A stretch of DNA of 64,000 nt from Aurelia coerulea (lineage: Eukaryota; Cnidaria; Scyphozoa; Semaeostomeae; Ulmaridae): NCBI GenBank assembly GCA_039566865.1, contig CM076949.1:1364001-1428000 (forward strand), given 5' to 3'. Below, piece by piece: positions 11,501 through 21,165 of this stretch. The notes under the pieces were generated by a model that searched no databases, was not told the DNA's origin, and worked only from the letters and a program-made list of their open reading frames with translations. Position 1 is the stretch's first letter; every line of letters starts with the position of its first letter. The position numbers were made by a program, and so were the translations under genes.

Positions 11501-14500
11501 CCAATTTCTTTGAACTGAATGACTTCGAAGAAACTTTAGCTATTTCTCTATAATTCTACCGTTGAACTTTTCTAAAATCTTCAATATTTTCAGAATTAGA
11601 GTGTTTTTCTTCTTTTTCAAGAATTCAAGAAAAATTTTCAAAAAAAGTTAAAACCATCGTAATTTCTAAACTGTTTGACGTAACATAAAATAATTCCGAA
11701 GAAAACCATAGTTTATGAATGCCTACAATATGTTATCAAGCAAAAGTCTGTCACTCATTTGGTTTATGATTTGGAAATTTGATGACGCCACACCCTCAAA
11801 TGAGTTGAAATGTAAGATACGCTGTGATTTCGAAAAATATTCCAAATTTCTGGAAAGTCCAACGGTAGAATTACAGATAAGTAGATATCTAAAGTTTCTA
11901 TCAAGCCATTCAATCAGAAGAAATAGGGCATGGAATTTTACACCCACCTTTTTATGCTGAGTTAAAGATTTGGAACCTATGCTTATGCATATACCCCTTC
12001 TTGTGATACATACCTGTTTCTGCAGCTACAAACAATGGTGTTCTCCTTTTGTAATCTCGATCGTTGACATCAGCATGTGCATCGATAAGAATCTTCAATG
12101 CTCTAACTGCATTAAATTTCGCAGCATAATGAATGGGCGTTTGCAGTTCGCCATTTGTCTTTGCATGAATATCCGCTGAAAGAAACATGGAAACAAGCTA
12201 CAGATAATATAAAATTGAATTGTTAGAATTTTCAAAAATGAATTCACACTTGAAGAGACACAATCGCAAATTTTTGATGTCGGAAAATCTCAACGAGACT
12301 CTTCGTGCATACAGGAGAAACGTTGTACATTCTGAAAGTGTATTTAGTAGTTTTGTACGACTTCCAGAAGTATCATAAAACAGTAAAACGAAAGGAAAAA
12401 CAACGTATTTGTACCCACACTTTTCTGCGGCACGTGCGCATAAACAATGGAAAGACAATAGACAAATTCTCGCCTTGCAAGTTTCTTTTCATTATTTCGG
12501 TCAATTAAATTTTCGCTTTTGTGTCTTAAATATATTTTCAAAATGTACAAGGTCTCTACTTTATGCATGAGGAATCTTGTTTAGATTTTCAGACACAAAA
12601 TATTTGCGATTGTGTCTCTTTTAACTCGTTTTCCTCGAGCCTCCTCGAGCTGCCAGAAAGCCTCGAGTCTCATCACAGGCAAAATTCACCGTTATCAAGG
12701 GTGCTAGGACACCCATGTGACTATGGGCCAAGTGAAGACACAAGTTGAGACAAAACAAAGAGGAAAAAAGATGAAGATAAGATGAATAAATGTTTAATCA
12801 AAACATTGAAGCCCTATGCACCTGATCAAGAACAGGAAAATAAAACATACAGCTTTGAAGACAAAAAGATCCACCTGTTCAAAGTGTCCGAGTAAGATAC
12901 GCTATGTTAGAAATGGATATGCTGTTTTAAGCATTGAGATAACTTATCAACCTTCGGTCACAGAATTCGGTAAAACAAAAATCAAACATTCTGCTTCTTT
13001 ATCTAGAACGTGAGTAAGTTATGATTCTATCATGGGCAATAATGCACCGTTGATGTGGCCTATATTATGATCAAAATTGTATTTTTACTCACTGTGTTGT
13101 TTCTCTTCCACAAGATTGCAAGTAAAGCTTGATAATGTTGCTACTCCTTCGTTCTTCTCTCGTCACAGCAAGGAATCGAATGCTGCCATTATTCAAATAC
13201 AGTTGAATCAGTTGGAGCTCCTATGAATCGATACTTCTCATGTAAAACTTCCCTTTAAAATACAAAGGAGGCTGCATAGGAGCTCCAACCGTTTCAACAG
13301 TATTTGAATATTGGCGGCATTTGATTCCTTGAAGAACGAAGAGAAGAACGAAGGAGTAGCAACATTATCAAGCTTTACTTGCAATCTTGTGGAAGAGAAA
13401 CAACACAGTGAGTAAAAATCCCGGGGGGGGGGGTACTCATATATTTTTCAGTACGGGGACGTGCCGCCGAACAGGGTATCATTTTCAGGATTCCTACTCC
13501 GGGACAGGGTATCACTTTTGTATGGTCGGCTCCATGACAGGGTCCATATTTTGTATAATTGACTACGTATCGTCGTTGTAAGCCATTTGCACTCCGCGAA
13601 TATGATTTAAATCGTTTGGATGGCAACATTTCCGCATTTTCTGATAGATTTCTATCAAATTTTTATCAAATTCCCAGGGCAGGCTACAATTTTGTATGAA
13701 GAAACCCAAGAATAGGGTATTGTTTATAAAGTTTTACTCCGGGACAGGGTATCATTTTCGGGAATTTTATTCCGGGACAGGGTGCCTTTTCAGATTTTCC
13801 AGCGGCACGTCCCCGTATTTTCGTAAATCAAGTACCCCCCCCCCCCGGGGTAAAAATACAATTTTGATCATAATATAGGCCATGCTTTTGGTCTTATCAC
13901 GAGGAGATCTCGAAATATTGTTTTTCTAACAAAACTTTGTAAAATAAAAAATTCAGGTTTCGAACAAACAAAGCGATTTCTGTTCCTGCAGAATAGATTT
14001 CACACCTCTGAGTGCACTCCATCAAATCAAAATAAACACAGAGAGCAAAACAAGGTGTACGATTCATCCTTGTGGGAGACAAGTCGCTTTGTCTTAACCA
14101 GTGCCGTATCCTATGTTTTGCAAACTTCATCTTTCCTTGTTTTTATTGTTCCTAAGCGGAATCTGTCCCCTTGTATTACCGTTCTCTGCTTCGCAGCTCC
14201 CAGCTTTGGAGGCTCTCACTCGTCAAGACTCAGCTTTGTCCAGGTGTTTCAACCTGCCAATTCACAAATTCATAGTTGCTACTCAAAATTTAAGTTTCTT
14301 GCGCAAATTACGAAGACAGATCTTCGAAGAAGCAGCTGTCTATTGAGAAGCGTGAGATGATCACTTACGAAGCTTGCTGCTAAGAATTAGAAGCCATGCA
14401 GGTGCTTATTTCATGTAATTAGACAGTTCCTAATCTTCTTCGGAAGTCATTGCTCGACAAATTGCTTTTCTCAGCGGTCCCTCATCGGTGGAAAAGCCCC

Positions 14501-17500
14501 AGGACTTATAGAGCCAGTTCAAAATGGGTCTGGGATGCGCCTCCCAATAGACCTTTTAGCTATTCTATAAAAGAGCCTGGATCGAACGTTATTTTTATAC
14601 ATATTTATATGCGACGTTCGATCGAGTGGCGTTAGAGCTTCTATCACTATTGTGCACATTCGAAAATTCTACAAAATGTAGCAAAATATCGTTCGATTCT
14701 GATTCCTTTCAGAATAGCTAAAAGGTCTATTCTCTAGTATGGGAAGTCATGGTAGACTCACGAAATAGTCCAAGTTATCGCAACAACAACAACAACAATG
14801 TCAACTACAACAATAACATATTTTTTTGCTAAAACTGGGACTCATGGCCTTTCACATAAAAAAGTGGGACGAAAATAAACAATGGGGCCACCGATTTTTC
14901 TATTCATGTCGAAACGAGGTTAATTTGAAACGAGACAACCTTCGGTAATTGGAAATGTTCATTCAGCTGTGACGAGCTCAGAAGAGCTAAGTGGGCTTCA
15001 AAGTGAGGAAATTCTTGTTGAAACTGAAAGGTTCGTTGATTCTTGGATTGAGGAAACATTCATGTGAATACTTGTGGCTTTTGTTCATTGCTAACGTCAC
15101 TAAAAACTTGAATTTTGAGGCGTTTCATTATCTGAGGATTGAACTAATAAGTTAGGCCCATCCGCCATTGCTTGGTGCACTCGGCTCTGCATACAGTGTT
15201 GCTATGGTTTCATATCGGATGTGACGTCCAATTTCGGGAAACAATTTCGTCCCAATTTTCAATGCGAAATTCCATGAGTCGTAGTTATAGCATGTTGAGC
15301 AACGTTTACCGTAGGGGATACAAGGGGATACAAGGTAATCAGTCTAAGTCTTGGTACATGCATGGACCGCCTGTAAAAACTTCAAGAGAGACACGGAGGG
15401 AAAGAGATATCTTGTGCTTCACTTTTTTTGAAAGAAAATAACGCTGCAAGTCGAAGACTCGGACTTTTTGATGGACTGTAGGAAAATTCTAGATGCTAGC
15501 AAGTGGAGATGCCTATCCATTCAAGACCCTTTTCGTTGCCTATTTATATCATTCAAAGCATTTCTTTGGAATCGTTTCAAGAAAAAGCTCAGGCTAAGAA
15601 AATGCAAGCAGTTTTTGGGATTCTTGTAGTGACTCCTTAGAAACCCTTTGAAATTAAGTTAAACATTTCAATTGTGAAGATACATAGGACTGCTGGCTGC
15701 CTGGGATGTCTAAAGCCAAGAATAGACATCTCATCTAATCCCATTTTATTTAAATTCAATGCGGTCTGCGCAAATTTGAAATTGAATGTTATAGAAGAAG
15801 AGAAGATCTATTTTTGGAACAATGCTTTCTTTACCTTACAGATTTGAAACCGTTCCAGCAGGTCTGATTTACATCTGATTTACAATTAGGTGTGGGCCTA
15901 CCCTGGCTTCCAAAGCCTAAAATTAGAAAAATAAATACTGTTTAGGCTCTGGAGCCCAGGGTAGTGTGGGCCTAATCAAGTCCAGAAAGTTAGTTGTCGC
16001 TTGCACAAATTTAGGTGGCCTAAGTATCATGCTGGTGCTAATATTCGTACTTTCTGCATTTGAAAACAACACGAAAACGATTCACGAGTCCTTGGCAGGA
16101 CACAGCAAACGTCTCACTCTCGGACCCATTAGGATTGCTAATAGTAACCATTTTGGTACCTCAGCTACAACGTAGACTGATTACATCATCGTAGTTTTTG
16201 CTTTGACGCTTTTTGATCATCTTCACACAGAAACTGAAAAAATTATGAATTTTGAGAAGATTATTCTTGTATTGATGGCGAATGGTCCAAGTCGACCCCT
16301 GCGAAAGAAATAGGTTTTAATGTTTTCATGTTTTCAGGATTTGACCTTTTGTGTGACGTCTCTGGAGGGATTGTTAAGGTAGTGGTAGCGATAAATTGGG
16401 TGACATCATGAATATATGAATCAGCGAGTCTGCAAAATGAAGGATATCTGCGCGCACATCAAAATCATTTCACAGACATGCTACATTCAGCTCCTTCTGT
16501 GAACCTCTAGCCTGTGTTCCAGACCCCAGTTCTCTTTGGAGCGTGTGGAACACAGGCTATGAACCTCTAGAAACTCGTGTAACCTCACCAGTGAACAGCA
16601 ACAGCAACAACATATTGGTTTAGAGAATGTCTTTTACATACCACAACGCTTTAACCAACAATGAAGATAATGTTTTTGCATACCGCACTTTATGGTAGAG
16701 GGCATAAATCTCACCAGAGTCAATGTTTTTAATTGATTGTTATGCTGTGATTTCTGCTGGTTTATTTCTTAAGTCCAAATCATACAAGCCGATTTGCGTG
16801 AACAGCCATCGAGACATAGAAACCATAGTCACAAAACTATATAGAAACCAATTAAAATCCTATATGCCTTTGCGAAATAATCCCCAAAACTCCCAACGAA
16901 CTCTTTTCTTATCAAACTTTTCATACGATTTTTCGAGAGTGTGAAACACAACACAGCCTGCCTGCACTGCACCAGGCTAATGAAACACCCATCGCATGCA
17001 TCTACACATTTTTTCTCGTTACCTTCAGCAATCTGCACTCACTTTGAAAGTTTTTCTAAAATGGTCCTGATCATTATTTTTGCGTTACAATAAGTTCAAC
17101 AAAATGAATTATTACTATCCAGGAGTCCACTTTGCCATGTACTCCTTAAATATAGGGGGGGGGGGGGACCAATCATTCCTCATACCATCATTCCATAGAT
17201 AAAGGGGGGGCAAACGCGGACAAGATTGTTTATAAGAAAGGATTTTAGATAAAGTTGGGGCTCACGACATTTGCAGGGAACTTTTGAAATTTAATCATCA
17301 AGCCAAAGGGGCATTTTTGAAACGAGAATGGCAATTTTTTGCAAAATCTTGGGGGCACATACATGCCCCCACAGTGCCCCCGGTTTCTACGTCTCTGCTG
17401 TGGATTTTGGACGTCATGTACTCACCTCCGTTCTGTAACAAGAATTCAACCATATCAGGGTGATCAACTGCAGATGCCGAATGTAACGGGGTCCTGCCCC

Positions 17501-18050
17501 ATTTGTCTTGTGCATTGACATCAGCCCCTTTCTGCAACAGGAAGTAAGCAACATCGGGGTGCCAATTCCGGGCCACCTCATGCATCACTGTTTGTCCATG
17601 TTTATCACAGCTGTGAACACTTGCCCCTCCTTGGATCAACGACTCAACAAAATCGAAATCAATAAGTTCATGGTCTTGGGCATGAGCTAATTTTGCGAAA
17701 TATATAATGAAAGCTTTGCTGCCAGCTATTGATGCAGCTTTAGTCGATCCTTGCCTCGAAGATTCGCTGCCTGATTGAGTATTTGCACTATCTTCGACAT
17801 CACTGTCAAGTGCCCCATTTTGAACTCTCAAACCGATCTTTTTTGCTTCACTTTTAGGGGCAGGGCCTTCTCGATGTAAATGATCTGACTTCGGTGTTTT
17901 TCGTCTTGTATTTTCAAGGAAATCCCAGTTCGATTCTTCTTCTCTCGTAACTTGAATGCGAAGAATCTTCTTAGTTGATTTCGAGTTTGTGTCCTGTTCA
18001 TTTTGATCTTGGATGACCATTGTGGAGCTATTACCATACAATTCAGACAT
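1911..18050 (-). CDS. TRPA/pyrexia-like cation channel, complete 7-exon gene
   Basis: The spliced product is a 943-aa TRP channel. Exons are 18050-17426, 12175-12014, 9696-9416, 8427-8167, 6512-5895, 4372-4160 and 2582-1911; together they make 944 codons with no stop. An in-frame TAA lies 9 nt before the start ATG. Order of parts: polar N-terminus (1-110), four to five ankyrin repeats (about 115-290), linker with FRKEHYYLSYLEK, S1 (386-409), S2 (424-443), S3 (507-527), S4 (540-558), S5 (576-597), pore loop (about 615-640), S6 (652-675), short coiled coil, and a basic C-terminus. TRPA-family channels are tetrameric, non-selective cation channels of the plasma membrane, often gated by heat or irritants. 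Few ankyrin repeats and the HPVM motif before S1 suggest the pyrexia or basal TRPA branch rather than TRPA1 with its roughly 16 repeats. The TRP call is firm; the subfamily is inferred. Confidence 0.87.
2742..2786. mobile_element. 45-bp perfect hairpin insertion with 8-bp TSD
   Basis: TAGCCTGCGTGCAGACTCA is followed 7 bp later by its exact complement. CCAAGTCC flanks both sides (2734-2741 and 2787-2794). It lies in intron 6 of the TRPA-like gene. Confidence 0.85.
3166..3935 (-). mobile_element. 3' end of a non-LTR retrotransposon (CR1-like LINE)
   Basis: The minus-strand ORF at 3594-3935 encodes the C-terminus of a LINE reverse-transcriptase ORF (IHVRNLQLL, LGNKLWQFLP, CRLCKTYIPRVGFL). A GC-rich 3' UTR follows and ends in an (ATG)n-like tail near 3170. 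The element is 5'-truncated and in sense orientation within intron 6 of the channel gene. Confidence 0.75.
4160..4372 (-). CDS. TRPA-like gene, exon 6 (S6 and proximal C-terminus)
   Basis: Residues 650-720. S6 runs into the TRP signature-like MNLYIALLSETFARVYQNA, then a helical Ala/Lys-rich stretch. The acceptor is CTAG|GTTATA and the donor TTG|GTAAGA. Confidence 0.88.
4400..5094. mobile_element. Foldback element interrupted by a second transposon
   Basis: The outer ends (GTTAGACACCGC... and ...GCGGGGTCTAAC) are inverted and resemble the foldback at 21166-21447. The middle is occupied by the element at 4477-5001, which duplicated TGATTCCC of this host. Confidence 0.6.
4477..5001. mobile_element. 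525-bp terminal-inverted-repeat element, 8-bp TSD
   Basis: The ends AGCATAGGTTCCAAATCTTT and its complement enclose two long inverted arms. TGATTCCC is duplicated on both sides (4469-4476 and 5002-5009). Relatives lie at 11455-11983, 44225-44749, about 8500-9110 and, more divergent, 41826-42337. The 8-bp duplication suggests a hAT-like transposase acting in trans (inference). Confidence 0.8.
5142..5265. mobile_element. 124-bp near-perfect palindrome with 9-bp TSD
   Basis: TAGACTGATTACGATTGAGT at the left returns as its complement at the right, meeting at an ACTAGT centre. GGACTTTAT flanks both sides (5133-5141, 5266-5274). A 9-bp duplication is typical of Mutator-like elements. Confidence 0.85.
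5340..5821. mobile_element. Fragment of a CCGGGTG-ended mariner-like element
   Basis: It matches the intact copy at 34669-35274 (shared AAACCAGAGCTTTGGCCTTT and a GGGACACCCGG end). The left terminal repeat is missing. Confidence 0.65.
5895..6512 (-). CDS. TRPA-like gene, exon 5 (S3 to pore)
   Basis: Residues 444-649. A charged cytosolic stretch precedes AWNIMDWLTF, S3, S4 (YAIALIFMWLHFMKSC), the S4-S5 linker, S5 (FAFLFFEFFIPYVCAFWIAM) and the pore helix (FNDLTFSVWMVTL). The acceptor is CTTTAG|CAAATC and the donor CAG|GTATGA. This is the most diagnostic TRP exon. Confidence 0.9.
6513..8166 (-). other. TRPA-like gene intron 4
   Basis: 1.65 kb between exons 5 and 4. I recognised no repeat family or coding stretch in it. 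Confidence 0.6.
8167..8427 (-). CDS. TRPA-like gene, exon 4 (S1 and S2)
   Basis: Residues 357-443, phase 0 on both sides. The HPVM motif is followed by S1 (WASIFAAGFHFVYIMIWTWL) and S2 (LCLEVLGCLMTLYFIAK). The acceptor is CAG|GTAGCC and the donor AAG|GTAAGT. Confidence 0.87.
8500..9110. mobile_element. Degraded copy of the AGCATAGG-type element, interrupted
   Basis: It shares the internal blocks of 4477-5001 (CTATAATTCTAC, inverted later). About 125 bp at 8934-9058 is inserted between repeats of GGTTGAAAGAAA/GGTTAAAAGAAA. The insert resembles sequence near 36090-36170, so it is probably a retroelement tail. Confidence 0.55.
9416..9696 (-). CDS. TRPA-like gene, exon 3 (last ankyrin repeat and linker)
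   Basis: The acceptor is GCACAG|CTCGG and the donor AAG|GTAAAT. Residues 263-356 hold the end of an ankyrin repeat (REDAARYLIERGA) and the pre-S1 linker (MPEVAMEGLDQF, FRKEHYYLSYLEK) typical of pyrexia/TRPA channels. The first part of this exon, with its acceptor, is copied six times in the upstream intron (see 9790-10915). Confidence 0.87.
9790..10915 (-). repeat. Tandem array of six copies of the TRPA exon-3 5' part
   Basis: Units begin near 9794, 9957, 10163, 10369, 10575 and 10783. Each contains the exon-3 start plus flanking intron. The unit is 163 bp, or about 206 bp after a 43-bp insertion containing GGGAGTCCTTCGCAAGGGGC. The copy nearest the exon keeps the acceptor CACAG|CT; the other five read CACGG. 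The last unit decays after 10910. Confidence 0.85.
11455..11983. mobile_element. 529-bp AGCATAGG-type inverted-repeat element
   Basis: It has the same ends as 4477-5001. The flanks TATACATAT/TATGCATAT look like a duplication with one mismatch. It lies in intron 2 of the channel gene, about 28 bp from the exon 2 donor. Confidence 0.75.
12014..12175 (-). CDS. TRPA-like gene, exon 2 (ankyrin repeat)
   Basis: The acceptor TTTCAG|CG and donor G|GTATG join in phase 1 on both sides. The exon completes NGADIHAK and carries the canonical ankyrin motifs TPIHYAAKF and TPLFVAAET. A 529-bp foldback element starts about 28 bp past its donor. Confidence 0.85.
12254..12620. mobile_element. Foldback element ending AGAGACACAATCGCAAAT
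   Basis: The terminal inverted repeats are clear, and a related element lies at 41231-41473. The interior is shared in part (GATGTCGGAAAATCTCAACG). Confidence 0.7.
13028..13880. mobile_element. CATGGGCAATAATG foldback carrying a nested insertion
   Basis: It is homologous to the intact foldback at 22312-22786. Its right arm was split by the 430-bp element at 13420-13849, and its far right end has lost about 20 bp. Confidence 0.75.
13420..13849. mobile_element. CCCGGG/GTAC-ended element, 430 bp, 8-bp TSD
   Basis: It starts CCCGGGGG...GTACT and ends GTACC...CCCGGG. GTAAAAAT is duplicated at 13412-13419 and 13850-13857. The uninterrupted target is visible in the sister foldback near 22725. The interior repeats CCGGGACAGGGTATCA several times and has inner inverted ends around ACGTGCCGCC. 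Confidence 0.85.
14546..14731. mobile_element. Foldback element AATAGACCTTTTAGCTATT
   Basis: The ends are exact complements of each other. Other copies lie at 20155-20401, 32061-32301 and 46055-46240, with half copies near 30150-30260 and 52185-52220. Confidence 0.8.
14750..14815. repeat. (CAA)n-tailed dispersed repeat
   Basis: TAGACTCACGAAATAGTCC followed by GTTATCGCAACAACAAC. The same sequence occurs at about 62980-63060 and, inverted, at about 26270-26340. Confidence 0.65.
16508..16559. mobile_element. 52-bp hairpin insertion with 8-bp TSD
   Basis: TAGCCTGTGTTCCA pairs with TGGAACACAGGCTA. TGAACCTC is duplicated at 16500-16507 and 16560-16567. It belongs to the same family as 2742-2786. 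Confidence 0.85.
17426..18050 (-). CDS. TRPA-like gene, exon 1 (N-terminus and first ankyrin repeats)
   Basis: Residues 1-208 plus one base. A charged, Ser-rich leader is followed by repeats containing QTVMHEVARNWHPDVAYFLL and GRTPLHSASAVDHPDMVEFL. The donor is G|GTGAGT at 17425. The exon contains the start codon, shown by the in-frame stop just upstream. Confidence 0.85.
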
Positions 18051-19110
18051 CTTTGTTTACCAAAACGTGGCCTAAATCTTAACTTTACTGCAATATTAAT
18101 AGTTTTGATGTGATAAGTTCACAATAAATTGCAGATTAGCAGACTGTGCACGACAGGTCTCTGTTGTGTGACTGTGTCTCAGCAGATAAAAAATCCTTTG
18201 ATATCCAAGTGATTGCCAATAACATTGATTAAAGTTTTGCTGTTAGAAATTAGCAGGTTGCCATTGTTTCATTCAAAACAACAAACAAGAAATTATTTAG
18301 CTATTTACGTATTTATGTCCTTAGTGTTCCTGAGGAAAAGCCTGGTGGTTCCCTGCTATTGCAAACACTTTCAAGTCATCTTTCAAAGTGTAAATAAATC
18401 CAACTATTTGCGGACGTCCATGCGTCCAAACGGCGGACGTTGTACTAGATTTGTTTCAAGGATTTGCAGACGAAGACCCCGTTTACACATGATTGACAAT
18501 GGTTGACACGGGTTGCGATTGGATCCAAACTAGTGACGCAAGAAAGTTGAAACACATTTGTGTACATTTCAAAGAACGCAATCAGCCATCAGACAAAGAG
18601 TCTTTCTGAGCAAAAAATTTCAAAGGAGCCAATAAAGAATAAGACAAAACGTGTACCAGAGCGTAACTCCGTTAAACCTACTGGCATCCTATTTCCAGTA
18701 TTGTATACCCAAACATCTGAAAGAGTAGATTTCTTCAAAAAATCTGGAAATTTAAAGCAGTTTTTTGTCCTGGCTGCGTTTTATGAAGGTAGGTAAAATT
18801 TAGGAAAATCTTCACGGGTTTTTTTTGTCTTCTTCGCTTATTCGCCGTCTAATTGGTCAGTGAAAATGAGGCTGTGGAGGTTTCGGTCATGGGCCACGAG
18901 CAAAAATCGGCGGAAAAATTGTATGCCCATGCTGGGTCGAAGTATTGTTCCAAATGAAATATCAAGCAATGGATTGGCGGGATAGCCTCAACCCCAGACT
19001 TCAGTTCCGTGAAAGCTTTTGTGGAGGAAAGTTTATCAACTGCTGCGGGGGAGCTAGTGATATCTCCTCCGCAAAACGATATCATTTTCCCTCCTCAGAA
19101 GCTTCAATCA

Positions 19111-19163
19111 TAGCCTGTGTTCCAGACTCTCCAAAAAGGAACTGGGGTCTGGAACACAGGCTA
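19111..19163. mobile_element. 53-bp hairpin TAGCCTGTGTTCCAGA
   Basis: It is a close relative of 16508-16559 and ends with the exact complement. The flanks do not form an obvious target duplication, so the copy is older or rearranged. Confidence 0.7.
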
Positions 19164-19188
19164 ACTGAATTATAACTGCGGTGTCTAA

Positions 19189-19696
19189 GGTGGTGTTCAC
19201 ACGATATCGGATTCACTTCGTATCGGATTACTTTTCATACCAGATAGGCGTTTTGTTCACACGGCAACGGCCCAATCCGATACGCGACGTACCGTTTTTG
19301 CGGAGCGAAATCACTCCGCTCTGAAGGTGGTACGAAACGTATCGGATCACTTTTGTGCTCGTGTGAACGCATGAATCCGATACGCTTTTCGCTCCGCAAA
19401 CTCAAGTTAAGATTTGTGTATTGTTTTCTGAAACAATACCCACCTGGAGGCTTTTGTAGCCTGAGAGCCTTTTGTCATGAACAATTATGCTAAAGAATAG
19501 CAAAAACAATAGATGTTATTGCCACGCAGAAGAACAATTGTTTAGGCCACGCAGTTCGGAGCGGAGCGCATCCGTGTGAACAGAATGTAAACGGTATGAA
19601 AACCAATCCGATATCATGTGAACAGAACAAATTTTCATATCGGATTGGGTGAGGGAATTCGATACGAAATGAATCCGGTATCGTGTGAACGGAGCC
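19189..19696. mobile_element. Harbinger-like non-autonomous element, 508 bp
   Basis: The terminal repeats share GTTCACACGATA(T/C)CGGATTCA, with subterminal clusters of TATCGGAT and GTGTGAAC. TAA is duplicated at 19186-19188 and 19697-19699. A 3-bp TAA target and a G-rich terminus fit PIF/Harbinger. No transposase is present. Confidence 0.75.
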
Positions 19697-19812
19697 TAAC
19701 TGACCATGGTAAAAAGTACTTTTGAAGTAACAATCCAGTTACAATAACGGACAGAATTATAGCAAGAAATGTCAATGGAGAACTTAAAAACACCGTAGCT
19801 TCGTTTTTCAGC

Positions 19813-20099
19813 CCCGGGGGAGGTACATAACATGTTCAGGGTACGGGTATGTGCCGCCCATATGGGTAGGTTCTTGGGCCAAAAATTCTCTAAACAAGGG
19901 TCCTTTTTCGGCAAATTTTCCATAAACATGGGTTGGGTTTCGCTGAAATTCGCAAAAAATGGTTAAAATTGGCAGTTTTCCGCCAAAATTCATCATAAAA
20001 GTGGGTATCAAAAGCAATTTTCGGTAATTAGAAGAGGGTAGCTTTCTGAAAACCGGGCGGCAGACCCCCGTCCATCCACAAGTCATGTACCCCCCCGGG
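19813..20099. mobile_element. CCCGGG/GTAC-ended element, 287 bp, 8-bp TSD
   Basis: It begins CCCGGGGGAGGTAC and ends GTACCCCCCCGGG. TTTTCAGC is duplicated at 19805-19812 and 20100-20107. The inner end GGTATGTGCCGCC resembles the 13420-13849 element, but the interior differs. Confidence 0.85.
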
Positions 20100-20154
20100 T
20101 TTTCAGCAAAGGCAACGAATCTTGATTGGCTAACGAACCAGACACACCTCCACC

Positions 20155-20401
20155 AATAGACCTTTTAGCTATTCTACAAAAGAGCCTGGATCGAGCGTTA
20201 TTTTTATACACGAGGTTCGATAGAGTGGCGTTAGAGCTTCTATCAATATTGTGCATATTCGAAAATTCTACAAAGTGCACTTTGTAGAATTTTCGAATTT
20301 GCACAATAGTGATAGAAGCTCTTAACACCACTCTATCGAGCCTTGCGTATAAAAATAACGCTCGATCCAGGCTCTTTTGTAGAATAGCTAAAAGGTCTAT
20401 T
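20155..20401. mobile_element. Foldback element AATAGACCTTTTAGCTATT
   Basis: Near-perfect palindrome with arms of about 120 bp, the longest copy of the family along with 32061-32301. Confidence 0.8.
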
Positions 20402-20559
20402 GGACCAATCACATTCCCCATTCGCCCGTTTTACAATCCTTCGCAATTTTGGAATATAATTTCTGCAGCAGAGAAGTCTAACTTTATAACATGAAAGTAT
20501 AATCATAAGTCAATAGCATTGTGAAGGATTGCAGAAATGTTGAAAGTGAGCATAGTGTC

Positions 20560-20658
20560 TAGACTTATGACGATGAGTCCCTTGTATCCCTGCGATACCT
20601 TGCGCCATCTTGAAGTCAAAGAGCACAGGGAAACAAGAGACTCATCGTCATAAGTCTA
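20560..20658. mobile_element. Foldback TAGACTTATGACGATGAGTC
   Basis: The end sequence returns as its complement at the right. A half copy (left end, GATGAGTCCCTTGTAT) lies at about 61664-61735. Confidence 0.7.
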
Positions 20659-20704
20659 CATACTTTGAAACCAAATTTAGAACAAGAAGATCACTTGCAT
20701 TTTG

Positions 20705-21150
20705 AAAGGACTGTTCATTATTTATAAAGGGGTTGGTACCGAAGAGAAATGGGTTGGGTAAGAGAAATTTTCTAACATGAAAAGGTTGGGTAAATATATT
20801 TTCATGTAATTTCAAGGTTGGGAAAACAAAATTTTCCCACCAATTAATGCCAAATGTTTAAAGTCCAAAATTATCAATATCATCATCAACATCATCAACA
20901 CTATCCATTTCACTTTCAGTGTCTACTCTGTTCACCTTTGTCATCAATATTTACAGTATTGAATTGATAATTTACATCGTTTGATGTTTAAACCATTTTT
21001 ATAGGTAGGGGTTGAGCAAAATTTTGTCAACCTGAAAATTGTTGGGTAGATGTTTTTGCTGTCACTTTTAGAGTTGGGTAAGAAGATTTTTTGGACAAGA
21101 AAACATTTCTCTTCAGAACCAACCCCTCTGTAAATAATGAACGGCCCCTA
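20705..21150. mobile_element. Terminal-inverted-repeat element, GTTCATTATTTA ends
   Basis: The left end (GTTCATTATTTATAAAGGGG, then TTGGT) and right end (ACCAACCCCTCTGTAAATAA, then TGAAC) are inverted. The interior repeats GGTTGGGTAA-like motifs. Target duplication not resolved. Confidence 0.6.
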
Positions 21151-21165
21151 AGTTTGATATTTATC

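Larger units (their letters stand above)
12176..17425 (-). other. TRPA-like gene intron 1 (5.25 kb)
   Basis: It has no coding exon I can support. It holds several foldback transposons (12254-12620, 13028-13880 with a nested 13420-13849, 14546-14731, 16508-16559), a (CAA)n-tailed repeat near 14750-14815, and an inverted repeat at about 15890-15968 built on TGTGGGCCTA and CCCAGG. Confidence 0.7.

Noticed and set aside
14101..14346. 81-codon plus-strand ORF with a signal-peptide-like start
   Set aside because: It lies antisense in the channel's first intron, has no known domain and no splice or conservation evidence; a hydrophobic start alone is weak.
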